Shown here piece after piece: positions 15,642-23,714 of a stretch of 45,148 nt of DNA. A program made the translations under genes and the position numbers. The stretch comes from CAJWPI01 sp964635015 (GTDB taxonomy: Bacteria; Pseudomonadota; Gammaproteobacteria; Magnimaribacterales; Magnimaribacteraceae): NCBI GenBank assembly GCA_964635015.1, contig CAZWMS010000008.1, forward strand, positions 1 through 45,148, written 5' to 3'. The notes beneath the pieces were generated by a model, which was not told the DNA's origin, made no database searches, and was given only the letters and a program-made list of their open reading frames with translations. How positions within the stretch are numbered: the stretch's first letter is position 1; each line of letters begins with the position of its first letter.

Positions 15642-17219
15642 TTAAATTATTTCTCCAAGTTCTCTAGCTCTATCTATTTTACTTTTTTCATCTTCAGGCA
15701 GATATCTACAAGCTAAAACAAAAGTTATTAAGGGTATTACAAGAAAAAGTAATGCCAGAGTGAAGGCAAGTCTTAATGCATCACCTTCAGACTGACCTTG
15801 AAATTGAAAAATATCACTCATCTTGCCTACCGTGTATGGTCCAAGAGCAAGACCTATCATACTTAAAACTAGAAGATAAAAAGCACCTGCTATAGCTCTC
15901 ATCCTAGGCAAAACTAAATCAGAAACTGTTGTAGCTGCTAATCCTACCCACATTGGCGAGACTATATGAAAAAGAAAATTCCAAAAAAGAGACATATAGA
16001 GGTTAGGAGAATATAACAAACCCAAACTTGTTGGAATAACGAAAAAGGCAGCAAAAAAAGCAACCCACAACCTACCATTAGGGTTCCTTCTTCTAAGTCT
16101 ATCCCCAGTTATGCCTCCAGCTATTACTCCAATCACCCCCCCAACAGCAACTATTAATCCTAGTACTGTTCCAACTACAGCTTCATCTAAGCCATGAATT
16201 CTCATATAGAATGCTGGTCCAAAGGCACCATGGGCGTAGGTATTAAAAGCAATAAATGGAAAACCTAATAAAGCAAATATCAAAGCTTTGCTCTTAAAGA
16301 TCATTCCATGGGCTACTGGGTCTCTAAATTTTAAACCTTGTATCCAACAAGTCATTAGATACAACCCAATACCAAAAGCAATCCATTGAATGTAATCTCC
16401 AGTTAGCAGAATTAAAAGATAGAAAACAAAAAAATAAGTGAATAAAAAATAACAGTTTGTTAATAAAAACCTTTTTTTATCTTTTGTTTGAATAAATACT
16501 AATGGAGTTAGTCCCATAAACTCTTTTAAGGTAGTCTTTAAAGGTTGAGTATCTTCTTCAGAATCTATTCCATCACTCATACCCCTTTTTGGTTCTCTAA
16601 TTTGCCAGGTAAGAATAGCTATTAGTAAACCGGGTACCCCAACTCCTATAAATGCCGCTTGCCATCCTCTCAAACCAAAAGGAGCAAGCAGGGGATCTGG
16701 GAAGGAACTATTCCATAGTGATACTATCCAGCCTCCCAAAAATATTCCTATCCCGGCTCCTATATATACCCCACTAGAATAAATTGCTAGGACAGTAGCT
16801 CTAACTTTAGGAGAAAAATAATCAGACAATAATGAATAAGTAGCTGGACTCGCACTTGATTCTCCTATTCCAACTCCAAATCTATACGTTGCAAGAGCTG
16901 TAAATGATTGAGCTGTTCCAGAAAGGGCCGTCATCATACTCCAAGTAGCCAGACCTAAACTAATAAGTTTTTTTCTTGACCAAACATCAGCTAATTTCCC
17001 AAGAGGTATCCCAAAGATTGAATAAAAAACGGCAAAGGCTGTACCAAACAAGAAACCCAGATCGCTATCTGATAGTCCAAGATCTGCTTTTATATCTTCG
17101 GCTAATACTGAGAGTATCTGCCTATCTATAAAATTGAAAACATAGACTACAACTAACAGGCCAAGAGCAAATTTTGCGTATCGCCCGCCAATTTCTGGTT
17201 GGCTTTCCTTTTGGTTCAT
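15642..17219 (-). CDS. Spinster-type MFS transporter
   Basis: Inner-membrane major facilitator protein of 525 residues with about 12 hydrophobic helices. VYVFNFIDRQILSVLAEDIKADLGLSD at the first helix is typical of spinster-like MFS proteins. The A-motif between helices 2 and 3 reads GKLADVWSRKKLI, and GIGESSASPATYSLLSDYF follows in helix 4-5. A long soluble stretch of about residues 210-240 links the two halves. The substrate is unknown; neighbours suggest uptake or export of an organic acid, lipid or steroid-like compound. It is the last gene of the minus-strand run, 3 bases after the small MaoC gene. Confidence 0.88.
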   Translation of the reverse strand: MNQKESQPEIGGRYAKFALGLLVVVYVFNFIDRQILSVLAEDIKADLGLSDSDLGFLFGTAFAVFYSIFGIPLGKLADVWSRKKLISLGLATWSMMTALSGTAQSFTALATYRFGVGIGESSASPATYSLLSDYFSPKVRATVLAIYSSGVYIGAGIGIFLGGWIVSLWNSSFPDPLLAPFGLRGWQAAFIGVGVPGLLIAILTWQIREPKRGMSDGIDSEEDTQPLKTTLKEFMGLTPLVFIQTKDKKRFLLTNCYFLFTYFFVFYLLILLTGDYIQWIAFGIGLYLMTCWIQGLKFRDPVAHGMIFKSKALIFALLGFPFIAFNTYAHGAFGPAFYMRIHGLDEAVVGTVLGLIVAVGGVIGVIAGGITGDRLRRRNPNGRLWVAFFAAFFVIPTSLGLLYSPNLYMSLFWNFLFHIVSPMWVGLAATTVSDLVLPRMRAIAGAFYLLVLSMIGLALGPYTVGKMSDIFQFQGQSEGDALRLAFTLALLFLVIPLITFVLACRYLPEDEKSKIDRARELGEII

Positions 17220-17222
17220 TTT

Positions 17223-17642
17223 TTAAGAAGAAATTTTTGCAGTTGCGGAACCAGTTATTACTGTAACACCATCCTGGTTCGTAGTTACAATTTCTAATTC
17301 AACAATATTTTCTCCATTTTCTTCTCTTATATCAGTAACAGTAGCTATACTTGAAAGAGTATCTCCAGGCCAAACTTGGCTTGTAAATCTAACTCCATAT
17401 TTCTTTAAAGTGCCGTCACCAACATAGTTTGTTAGCATTTTTCCTGTCATCCCCATGGTTAACATTCCATGGGCAAAAACACTAGGGTATCCAGCTATTT
17501 TTGTTGTAAATATTTCATCTGTATGCAGAGGATTATAGTCTCCCGATGCACCTGCATATTGAACTATTTGAGTTCTCTTTAAATCCTCAATCAATATTTC
17601 GTTGTATTTATCTCCTACTTTTATTTCACTTTCTTTTAACAT
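17223..17642 (-). CDS. MaoC-like (R)-hydratase, catalytic hotdog subunit
   Basis: A 139-residue single-hotdog protein of the MaoC/hydratase-2 family, expected to hydrate or dehydrate 2-enoyl-CoA/3-hydroxyacyl-CoA thioesters. The hydratase-2 signature is complete: GASGDYNPLHTDE (31-43) with catalytic Asp35 and His40, then FAHGMLTMG (56-64). It is 9 bases downstream of a longer MaoC-type gene. In Mycobacterium HadAB and ChsH1/ChsH2 one catalytic and one non-catalytic hotdog protein form the active enzyme; this pair has the same division, so a heterodimer or heterotetramer is likely (inference). Confidence 0.87.
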   Translation of the reverse strand: MLKESEIKVGDKYNEILIEDLKRTQIVQYAGASGDYNPLHTDEIFTTKIAGYPSVFAHGMLTMGMTGKMLTNYVGDGTLKKYGVRFTSQVWPGDTLSSIATVTDIREENGENIVELEIVTTNQDGVTVITGSATAKISS

Positions 17643-17651
17643 ATCATTTCC

Positions 17652-18152
17652 TCAGCTATCAACAGGTCTTTCGGTTTGGACTCCAACCCCTGTAGCAGTA
17701 ATTACTAATTCTCCTTTTTGATTCCTATACTCAGTTACAGATTCACTAAATCTAAGTTTACCTGCTCTCTTGCTTTCTTTTTCCCAAGTCTTGCCTGGTT
17801 TAGTAGTAGCACTTAAAGTGTCTCCTGCTTTTAATGGAAGATGATATTCAAAGTGCTGCTCAGCATGAAGACCTGCTGCAGCATTACCACTTCCCCCACC
17901 AGAACCAGGAGATTTAGCTCCAGAGGGTTCTTTACCTGAACCAAACCAACCCTCTCCTCCAATTTTGGGTCTAAGAAAATAATCTGGATCAAATTGAGCA
18001 CTAGATTGTGTAAAAGTAGGTGGTGCGATAACCCCCTCACAACCTGACTCTGATTTAAAATTCTTATCGTAATAAATAGGATTGTCATCTCCTATTGATC
18101 TGGCAAACATCATAATATGGCTTGCTTCTATTAAAAATTTATCTATTGCCAT
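17652..18152 (-). CDS. MaoC N-terminal-type dehydratase partner subunit
   Basis: A 166-residue hotdog protein of the FAS1-like/MaoC N-terminal type. It has MFARSIGDDNPIYYD (15-29) and IAPPTFTQS (42-50) but lacks the D-x4-H catalytic pair of the following gene, as expected of the substrate-binding subunit. Residues 71-94 form a Gly/Ser-rich loop before LHAEQHFEYHLPLKAGDTL, and GKTWEKESKRAGKLRF follows; this loop is also seen in known family members. The ATG has the strongest Shine-Dalgarno in the region (GGGAGG, 6 bases away). Its likely partner is the next gene. Confidence 0.85.
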   Translation of the reverse strand: MAIDKFLIEASHIMMFARSIGDDNPIYYDKNFKSESGCEGVIAPPTFTQSSAQFDPDYFLRPKIGGEGWFGSGKEPSGAKSPGSGGGSGNAAAGLHAEQHFEYHLPLKAGDTLSATTKPGKTWEKESKRAGKLRFSESVTEYRNQKGELVITATGVGVQTERPVDS

Positions 18153-18203
18153 TATTTCCTCCCTTTTTTTGTTTTATAGCTTAAACCATAAAAAAGATAA
18201 AGT

Positions 18204-19259
18204 TTACATAAAGTTATTTTCAATGAGACTCCATGCACTATCTGCCAAAGGTTTAACTCTTTCTCCAACGTCTTCAGCATTTTTGTTTGCTGCTGTGCCA
18301 TCTCTTACTCTGCCTATAATTCCTTGTAATATTCCTGCTGACTTAAAAAGATTATAGGCCATGTATAATTCCCATTCTTCTTTAATATCAAAACCAGTTT
18401 TTTCTGAGTATAGATCTAAATATTCCCTTTCAGTAGGAATACCCTTTTCCTTACAATATTTACTGTCAGACAGCTTAGGATTAATCCTATATTGCATACA
18501 GTGGTAACTGAAATCAGCACATGGATCACCTAAAGTAGATAATTCCCAGTCTAGAATTGCTATTACTTTAGGTTCTTTTAAATGCATCATTAGGTTAGTT
18601 AAGCTGAAATCCCCATGAACAATTCTAAGTGGTTTTTCTGAAGGAAGGTTATTAGGAAGCCATTCAATCAACTTATCCATGGAAGAAATCTTTTCTGTCT
18701 CAGAATCAGTGTACTGTTTAGTCCAGATAGACACCTGTCTTCCAACATAGTTACCAGGCTTCCCAAAGCTTTCTAAGCCAATTTTAAGAGGGTCTACTGA
18801 ATGAAGCTTAGCTAATGTTTCATTCATAGAAAAGTATAGTTCTTTGGCCTCCTTCTTATTTTCATCAGGTAAAGCAGGATCCCACAAGACTCTTCCTTGT
18901 ACATATTCCATTATGAAAAAAACTGTTCCTATAATATCTATATCTTCACAAAGACTATACGTTTTTGGTACAGGAACATCTGTCTTCCTTAGAGCAGTTA
19001 TAACTCTATACTCTCTGTCAACTGCATGAGCTGATTTTAATAATTGACCCGGTGGTTTTCTTCTAAGAACATAAGATTTATTATTAGATTTTATTAAATA
19101 AGTAGGATTTGACTGGCCCCCCTGAAATTCTTCTATTTCAATATTGCCTTCAAAATTAGATATATTTTTTTCCATAAAGGATTGTAGGGATTCTTTATTA
19201 AATGAATGGCGTTCTAAAACCCCCATCGTCCCAACATTTTCTTTTTGATTAAATTCCAT
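18204..19259 (-). CDS. ACAD10/11-type acyl-CoA phosphotransferase (APH fold)
   Basis: Cytosolic kinase-fold protein, about 351 residues. The start is placed at the ATG at 19257-19259, preceded by TTAGGAT; an ATG at 19313 would overlap the upstream SDR gene and adds a basic extension without counterpart. Motifs: GGQSNPTY (47-54), YVLRRKPPGQLLKSAHAVDREYRV broken by position as VLRRKPPG (64-71) and SAHAVDREYRV, catalytic HGDFSLTN (215-222) and metal-binding LDWE (237-240). These match the N-terminal kinase domain of ACAD10/11 and bacterial LvaA-like enzymes, which phosphorylate 4-hydroxyacyl-CoA. No acyl-CoA dehydrogenase is fused or adjacent. Next genes downstream are the two MaoC proteins. Confidence 0.85.
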   Translation of the reverse strand: MEFNQKENVGTMGVLERHSFNKESLQSFMEKNISNFEGNIEIEEFQGGQSNPTYLIKSNNKSYVLRRKPPGQLLKSAHAVDREYRVITALRKTDVPVPKTYSLCEDIDIIGTVFFIMEYVQGRVLWDPALPDENKKEAKELYFSMNETLAKLHSVDPLKIGLESFGKPGNYVGRQVSIWTKQYTDSETEKISSMDKLIEWLPNNLPSEKPLRIVHGDFSLTNLMMHLKEPKVIAILDWELSTLGDPCADFSYHCMQYRINPKLSDSKYCKEKGIPTEREYLDLYSEKTGFDIKEEWELYMAYNLFKSAGILQGIIGRVRDGTAANKNAEDVGERVKPLADSAWSLIENNFM

Positions 19260-19287
19260 AATCCTAACTTTTATCTTTCTCTTAAGT

Positions 19288-20022
19288 CTATAGAGATGAT
19301 CTCCCTCCATCAACTTTCAATGTTTGCCCTGTTATATAATCTGCTTGACTTAAATAATAAGCAACAGCAGCTATTTCGCTTGGCTTTCCAAGCCTACCTA
19401 GAGAAATTTTATTAACTATTTTTTGCTTTCTCTCTTCGTCAAGAATATTTTTTTCGGGCCATAATATTACCCCAGGTGCAATAGCATTTACTCTAATTTT
19501 TGGTGCTAGCTCTCTAGCTAAAGATCTTGTGATAGACTCTAGTGCTGATTTTGCAGCTAAATAAACACTATAATCCTTGACTCCAGAATTCGTCATAGAA
19601 TCCGATATATTAATGACGCAACTTTTGTTCTTTTCAAGAATTAACTTTAATTGTTGAATCATGAAGAAAGGAACATAGGCATTTGTAGCAAGGAGGCTGT
19701 TCCAATCATCTTTATTTGCCTTGAGTAGAGGAGTAGGAAAATAACTAGAAGCATTATTTACAAGAACATCTAAACTTTTATTAGTTTTCAAAACTGTATT
19801 TATAGCTTTTTGTATTGAAGATTCTTTAAGAAAATCAGCCTGAATTATTTCACATGAATCTTTCCTCCTAGACAGCAGCTTATCTTGAAGTTTTTTAGCC
19901 TCTTCCTCAGATTTATTATAGTGTAATATTATTTTATAGCTCTTTTCATGAAAATATTTTGCTATGCTTGCACCAATTCTTTTACTCCCCCCAGTTATTA
20001 AGATTGTTTTTTTATTGTCCAT
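19288..20022 (-). CDS. Pteridine reductase-type short-chain dehydrogenase
   Basis: NADPH-dependent SDR of 244 residues, most like pteridine reductases (PTR1/FolM), which reduce dihydrobiopterin or dihydrofolate. The cofactor motif is TGGSKRIG (10-17), the Arg-containing form typical of this group; NNASSYFPTP (89-98) is a strong mark. The catalytic triad is Asp141-Tyr154-Lys158, with the same spacing as Asp181-Tyr194-Lys198 of Leishmania PTR1, rather than Ser-Tyr-Lys. VNAIAPGVILWPE and VDGGRSSL close the match. Many gammaproteobacteria keep such a gene beside folB/folK and cca; here it is 4 bases after cca. Confidence 0.87.
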   Translation of the reverse strand: MDNKKTILITGGSKRIGASIAKYFHEKSYKIILHYNKSEEEAKKLQDKLLSRRKDSCEIIQADFLKESSIQKAINTVLKTNKSLDVLVNNASSYFPTPLLKANKDDWNSLLATNAYVPFFMIQQLKLILEKNKSCVINISDSMTNSGVKDYSVYLAAKSALESITRSLARELAPKIRVNAIAPGVILWPEKNILDEERKQKIVNKISLGRLGKPSEIAAVAYYLSQADYITGQTLKVDGGRSSL

Positions 20023-20026
20023 TTTT

Positions 20027-21109
20027 TTAATTAAACAGTTCTTCTATTATTTTAATTCTTTTTAACCTTAAATCATGTGCTATTTCTTTTCCTTTTAATT
20101 TAGACGAAGAAGGTTTTACTTTTAATAACTTGTTTGTCAATTTTTCCCAATCAATAAAGTCATTTAAAAGAAGGGGGTCTAAGGGTTTATAAGCTTTATA
20201 GACTTTATTAACTTCTAGAAATCTTTCATTCCTTCTTAAGCCATCTACTTCTTCTAATAAATTTAACACCTCATAACTTTTTTTATTTTTTAATTTAATG
20301 TCTTTTCCAAATTTAATTAATTTTTTAAGCATGGTTGACATAAGATCTATTTTTTTTGGAACTCCAAATGCTTCACTAAGATTTTTCCCCTTACTAGCAC
20401 AAGCAACTAGGGCAAGCCATCGCCCTTTACCTTCATTAATTTTAGTTATTATTTTTTTGAAAAAATCTAAATTAACATCACAACCCTCTATTAATTCCCC
20501 CATTGCTTTACATTCGTACAAGATTTTGAAATATTCTTGAGGATCTTTTTCATTTAAAGCCTTTAATGTTTCAAGCCAAATTCTTTCTTTAGTAAGAGTT
20601 TTTAACTCTCCAGAGTTAGAGATTTTTTTCATTGAGAGCAGTGTTTTTCCTTCTATAACAAAGTCTAAATGTTTTAGTTTTGATGCAAATCTTGCTACTC
20701 TCAATACTCTAAGGGGGTCTTCATCAAAGGATTTTGATACTTTTCTTAAAAGTTTATTTTTAATATCATCTTTACCCCCACAAGGATCTATGAAATTACC
20801 CTCTTTTGACAGTGCTATTGCATTAATTGTTAAGTCTCTTCTTTTTAGATCCTGTTCTAGTGTAACTGACTGATGGGAGTTAAAAGTAAACCCTTTATGT
20901 CCTTTTCCAGATTTCTTCTCAGTTCTAGCTAATGCATATTCTTCTTTTGTTTTTGGATGAAGAAAGACAGGAAATTCTGATCCAACAGGTTTGTATCCTA
21001 AACTCATCATTTCTTCTGGATTAGAACCAACAACAACCCAGTCATGTTCTTTTGTGGATAGATTCAGTAGTTTGTCTCTTACAGCCCCTCCCACTAGATA
21101 CACTTTCAT
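20027..21109 (-). CDS. cca: CCA tRNA nucleotidyltransferase, no HD domain
   Basis: Adds or repairs the 3'-terminal CCA of tRNAs. It has 360 residues (412 in E. coli). The class II nucleotidyltransferase core is intact: YLVGGAVRD (4-12), E21-H-D23 then WVVVG, VFLHPKTKEEYALARTEKK, RRDLTINAIAL, DPLRVLRVARFASK (ATP/CTP selection region). In place of the HD phosphohydrolase domain of E. coli-type enzymes, the C-terminal half has no H...HD pair (for example GRWLALVACASKG stands near where it would be), so the phosphatase and phosphodiesterase side activities are probably lost. It is 4 bases after apaH. Confidence 0.92.
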   Translation of the reverse strand: MKVYLVGGAVRDKLLNLSTKEHDWVVVGSNPEEMMSLGYKPVGSEFPVFLHPKTKEEYALARTEKKSGKGHKGFTFNSHQSVTLEQDLKRRDLTINAIALSKEGNFIDPCGGKDDIKNKLLRKVSKSFDEDPLRVLRVARFASKLKHLDFVIEGKTLLSMKKISNSGELKTLTKERIWLETLKALNEKDPQEYFKILYECKAMGELIEGCDVNLDFFKKIITKINEGKGRWLALVACASKGKNLSEAFGVPKKIDLMSTMLKKLIKFGKDIKLKNKKSYEVLNLLEEVDGLRRNERFLEVNKVYKAYKPLDPLLLNDFIDWEKLTNKLLKVKPSSSKLKGKEIAHDLRLKRIKIIEELFN

Positions 21110-21113
21110 TTTT

Positions 21114-21962
21114 TTAATTTATATGATTAAAGCTAAATAAACGCTTATCTTCCAATCTGAACGCAGACAATTTATATCCCCAAACGCACCCTGTATCTAC
21201 TGAAGTGATATTAGATACCCCCGTTTTACCAGCTATATCTGCCCAATGACCAAAAACAATATGAATTTTTTCTTCTAAAACTCTCAAGGAATGGAGAAAC
21301 CAAGGCCTAAAACTAGAGGGTATTTCTTTTTTTTTGAATTTAAATTTTTCATGCATTTCTAGATCAAGCTCACCATTGGCCTTGCAAAACCTCATTCTTG
21401 TAAGGTAATTTGTATTTAGTCTTAATCTGTCCAGCCTATTTAGGCTTTCTTCGGGTTTATTAGGCAAGTTTCCCCAAATACTATTCAAATACTCCTCATA
21501 AAGCTTATCACAGGACAGAGTATTTTTAATTTCTTTTGATGCTTTTAATGCCTGCTCTAAAGACCAATGGGGGGGGATTCCGGCATGTGACATAAGAAAA
21601 GTTGTTAACCCCTGTTCACAATCTACTTTTTCAAGATATAAGAGTGGTTGCTTCCTGAGCCATTCCTTAAGCAGATTTAACTCTTCATCTAAAAGAAGCT
21701 CTCTAAGAGTATCATCTTTAGATGGTTTTCTAAGGCCTTCTGCAACAGCAAGGAAATGGATATCGTGATTTCCTAACACTATCTGGCAGTTTTTTTTTAT
21801 TTTATAAACAAACTTTAAAGTATTAACAGAATCAGGTCCTCTATTTACTAAATCGCCTACAAACCAAAGCTTATCTTCACTCTCATCAAAATTGATCACA
21901 TCCAGTAGGCCTGAAAGCTCTGCAAAACAACCTTGCACATCCCCAATTACGTAATTAGCCAC
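21114..21962 (-). CDS. apaH: Symmetrical bis(5'-nucleosyl)-tetraphosphatase
   Basis: Cleaves Ap4A to two ADP and can decap Np4-capped RNA. It has 282 residues. The metallophosphatase motifs are in order: GDVQGC near residue 7, GDLVNRGPDS, GNHDIHFLAVAEG and a later SHAGIPPHW and GHWAD. It overlaps the end of ksgA by 8 bases. The usual apaG gene between ksgA and apaH is absent. Confidence 0.96.
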   Translation of the reverse strand: MANYVIGDVQGCFAELSGLLDVINFDESEDKLWFVGDLVNRGPDSVNTLKFVYKIKKNCQIVLGNHDIHFLAVAEGLRKPSKDDTLRELLLDEELNLLKEWLRKQPLLYLEKVDCEQGLTTFLMSHAGIPPHWSLEQALKASKEIKNTLSCDKLYEEYLNSIWGNLPNKPEESLNRLDRLRLNTNYLTRMRFCKANGELDLEMHEKFKFKKKEIPSSFRPWFLHSLRVLEEKIHIVFGHWADIAGKTGVSNITSVDTGCVWGYKLSAFRLEDKRLFSFNHIN

Positions 21963-22737
21963 TTTTTCTTTTAAGTAAATATGTTGTAATTTTTAAGAAG
22001 TCCTTTAAGGAGAGCGATTCCGGTCTATTATCTGGATCAATTTTAAGGTCTATAATTTTGTTTAATGGCAACAAATCTTTAAAAGTCTTACTTATTTTTT
22101 TTCTCCTTTTGGTAAATAATAATTTGGTTACTTTTTGAAGCATTATTGCCTCTTTTGAGTTAATTTTTTTTTCTGGTTTTGGTATAAATTTAATAAAGAT
22201 ACTCTCCACTGATGGTCTGGGTTTAAAGCTTTCTGGGGGAACTAGAAATAAAGATACCGCTTGGAACATATATTGAGTTAAGACACTTAACCTACCATAA
22301 GATTTTTTTCCTGGAGAAGATAAAAGCCTCTCTCCAAATTCCCTTTGGAACATGTAATGTATATCTTGAAAAGATTCAGAGTTTTCAAATGACCAAAGCA
22401 TAATTTGTGAGGAGATGTTGTAGGGAAGATTCCCTATTACCCTAAGTTTATTTGTAGGTTTTTTATTTAACCTTATATTAAGAATATTATTTTCTTTAAT
22501 CCTTAGGTTCTTAACCGAGAAAGCTAACTTCTTTAATTCAGGAATAAGATCTCTGTCTAGCTCAACACTGTCTAGCATTTTAACTTTGTTTAAGAGTGCA
22601 CTAGTTAGAGCTCCCTTACCCGCTCCTATTTCAAGAAAACTTTGGTTTTTTAACGGATTAACACTTTGTAAGATTTTATAGATAATAATTGGGTCTATTA
22701 AGAAATTCTGTCCAAATTTTTTTTTTGCTTTAATCAC
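21955..22737 (-). CDS. ksgA: 16S rRNA dimethyladenosine transferase
   Basis: Methylates A1518 and A1519 of 16S rRNA to m6,2A (kasugamycin sensitivity, late 30S assembly). It has 260 residues. Motifs: KKFGQNFLID at the N terminus, SAM-binding FLEIGAGKGALTSALL, VELDRDLIPEL, and the catalytic-loop NLPYNISSQI, followed by FQREFGERLL. Coupled by a 4-base overlap to pdxA and an 8-base overlap to apaH. The alternative symbol is rsmA. Confidence 0.97.
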   Translation of the reverse strand: MIKAKKKFGQNFLIDPIIIYKILQSVNPLKNQSFLEIGAGKGALTSALLNKVKMLDSVELDRDLIPELKKLAFSVKNLRIKENNILNIRLNKKPTNKLRVIGNLPYNISSQIMLWSFENSESFQDIHYMFQREFGERLLSSPGKKSYGRLSVLTQYMFQAVSLFLVPPESFKPRPSVESIFIKFIPKPEKKINSKEAIMLQKVTKLLFTKRRKKISKTFKDLLPLNKIIDLKIDPDNRPESLSLKDFLKITTYLLKRKSG

Positions 22738-23714
22738 TTTTTATTATTGGTTACTAATTTTAAGGCTAATGTTGAAGCTTCTAAGAGACTTCGTTCATTC
22801 ACTTCCTTATTTCCCGCTAATTCATATGCAGTTCCGTGATCTACAGAAGTTCTTATTAAAGGAAGTCCTAAGGTGATGTTTACTGCACTACCAAAACTAG
22901 AGGTTTTCATAACAGGCAGGCCTTGGTCGTGGTACATGGCTAGAAATGCATCTGCCTTGCTTCCTTCTTCCTCAATGAAGGCTGTATCTGCTGAAACAGG
23001 ACCAACAAGATTATATCCTTTTAATTTTAAACTTTTTATAGCTGGAAAAATGATATCCCTTTCTTCATTACCAAGGTAACCCCCATCTCCAGCGTGAGGA
23101 TTTAATCCGAGAATCTTAATAAGAGGATTTTTAATGTTCCAATTTTTTTTAAGTTCACTATCTAATATTTTTATGCAATCTACCAAGTGGTCGAAAGTAA
23201 TTAATTCTGGGACTTTATTCAACGAAACATGTGTGGTGGTCAAAGCTATCTTAAATTCTTTGGAGGTTAACAACATTAGTGCTTTTTTAGTTTTTGTCAA
23301 TTTAGCTAGGACCTCTGTATGACCTTGGAAATCTATTCCTCCTTTATTCATGAGCTCTTTGTTTATTGGACCAGTCACGATTGCTTTGAATTCTTCTTTA
23401 AGAGTTCTTTTGGTTACATCTTTTAATACATCCATAATGTATTGAGCATAAGAAATATCAGGTTCTCCTGGTTTTATTTGTTCTTTTAAAGGGCAGGGAT
23501 ATATCCAAAAATGTCTTTGGTTTAGTTTTTTTTTATTACTATAGGCTTTTATTTCTATTTTAATATTTAGTTTTTTTGCTCTTTCTTCAAATAATTCAAC
23601 ATCGCCAAAAATCACAGGGATAAAACCTAGATCTTTTTTTTTGCTAAATGCCTTAATACAAATATCTGGGCCTATGCCTGCTGGGTCTCCAGGAGAGACA
23701 GCCAGTTTTATCAT
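22734..23714 (-). CDS. pdxA: 4-hydroxythreonine-4-phosphate dehydrogenase
   Basis: NAD-dependent oxidation of 4-phosphohydroxy-L-threonine in DXP-dependent pyridoxal phosphate synthesis. It has 326 residues. Motifs: SPGDPAGIGPDI near the N terminus, VTGPINKELMN, metal-ligand GHTEVLA, LNPHAGDGGYLGNEE and AMYHDQGLPVMK. It sits between surA and ksgA with 4-base overlaps on both sides, the standard gammaproteobacterial order. Confidence 0.97.
   Translation of the reverse strand: MIKLAVSPGDPAGIGPDICIKAFSKKKDLGFIPVIFGDVELFEERAKKLNIKIEIKAYSNKKKLNQRHFWIYPCPLKEQIKPGEPDISYAQYIMDVLKDVTKRTLKEEFKAIVTGPINKELMNKGGIDFQGHTEVLAKLTKTKKALMLLTSKEFKIALTTTHVSLNKVPELITFDHLVDCIKILDSELKKNWNIKNPLIKILGLNPHAGDGGYLGNEERDIIFPAIKSLKLKGYNLVGPVSADTAFIEEEGSKADAFLAMYHDQGLPVMKTSSFGSAVNITLGLPLIRTSVDHGTAYELAGNKEVNERSLLEASTLALKLVTNNKK

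Noticed and set aside
19260..19313. Longer phosphotransferase starting at 19313
   Set aside because: It would overlap the SDR gene by 26 bases and add a basic tail absent from the family; the ATG at 19259 has a Shine-Dalgarno.
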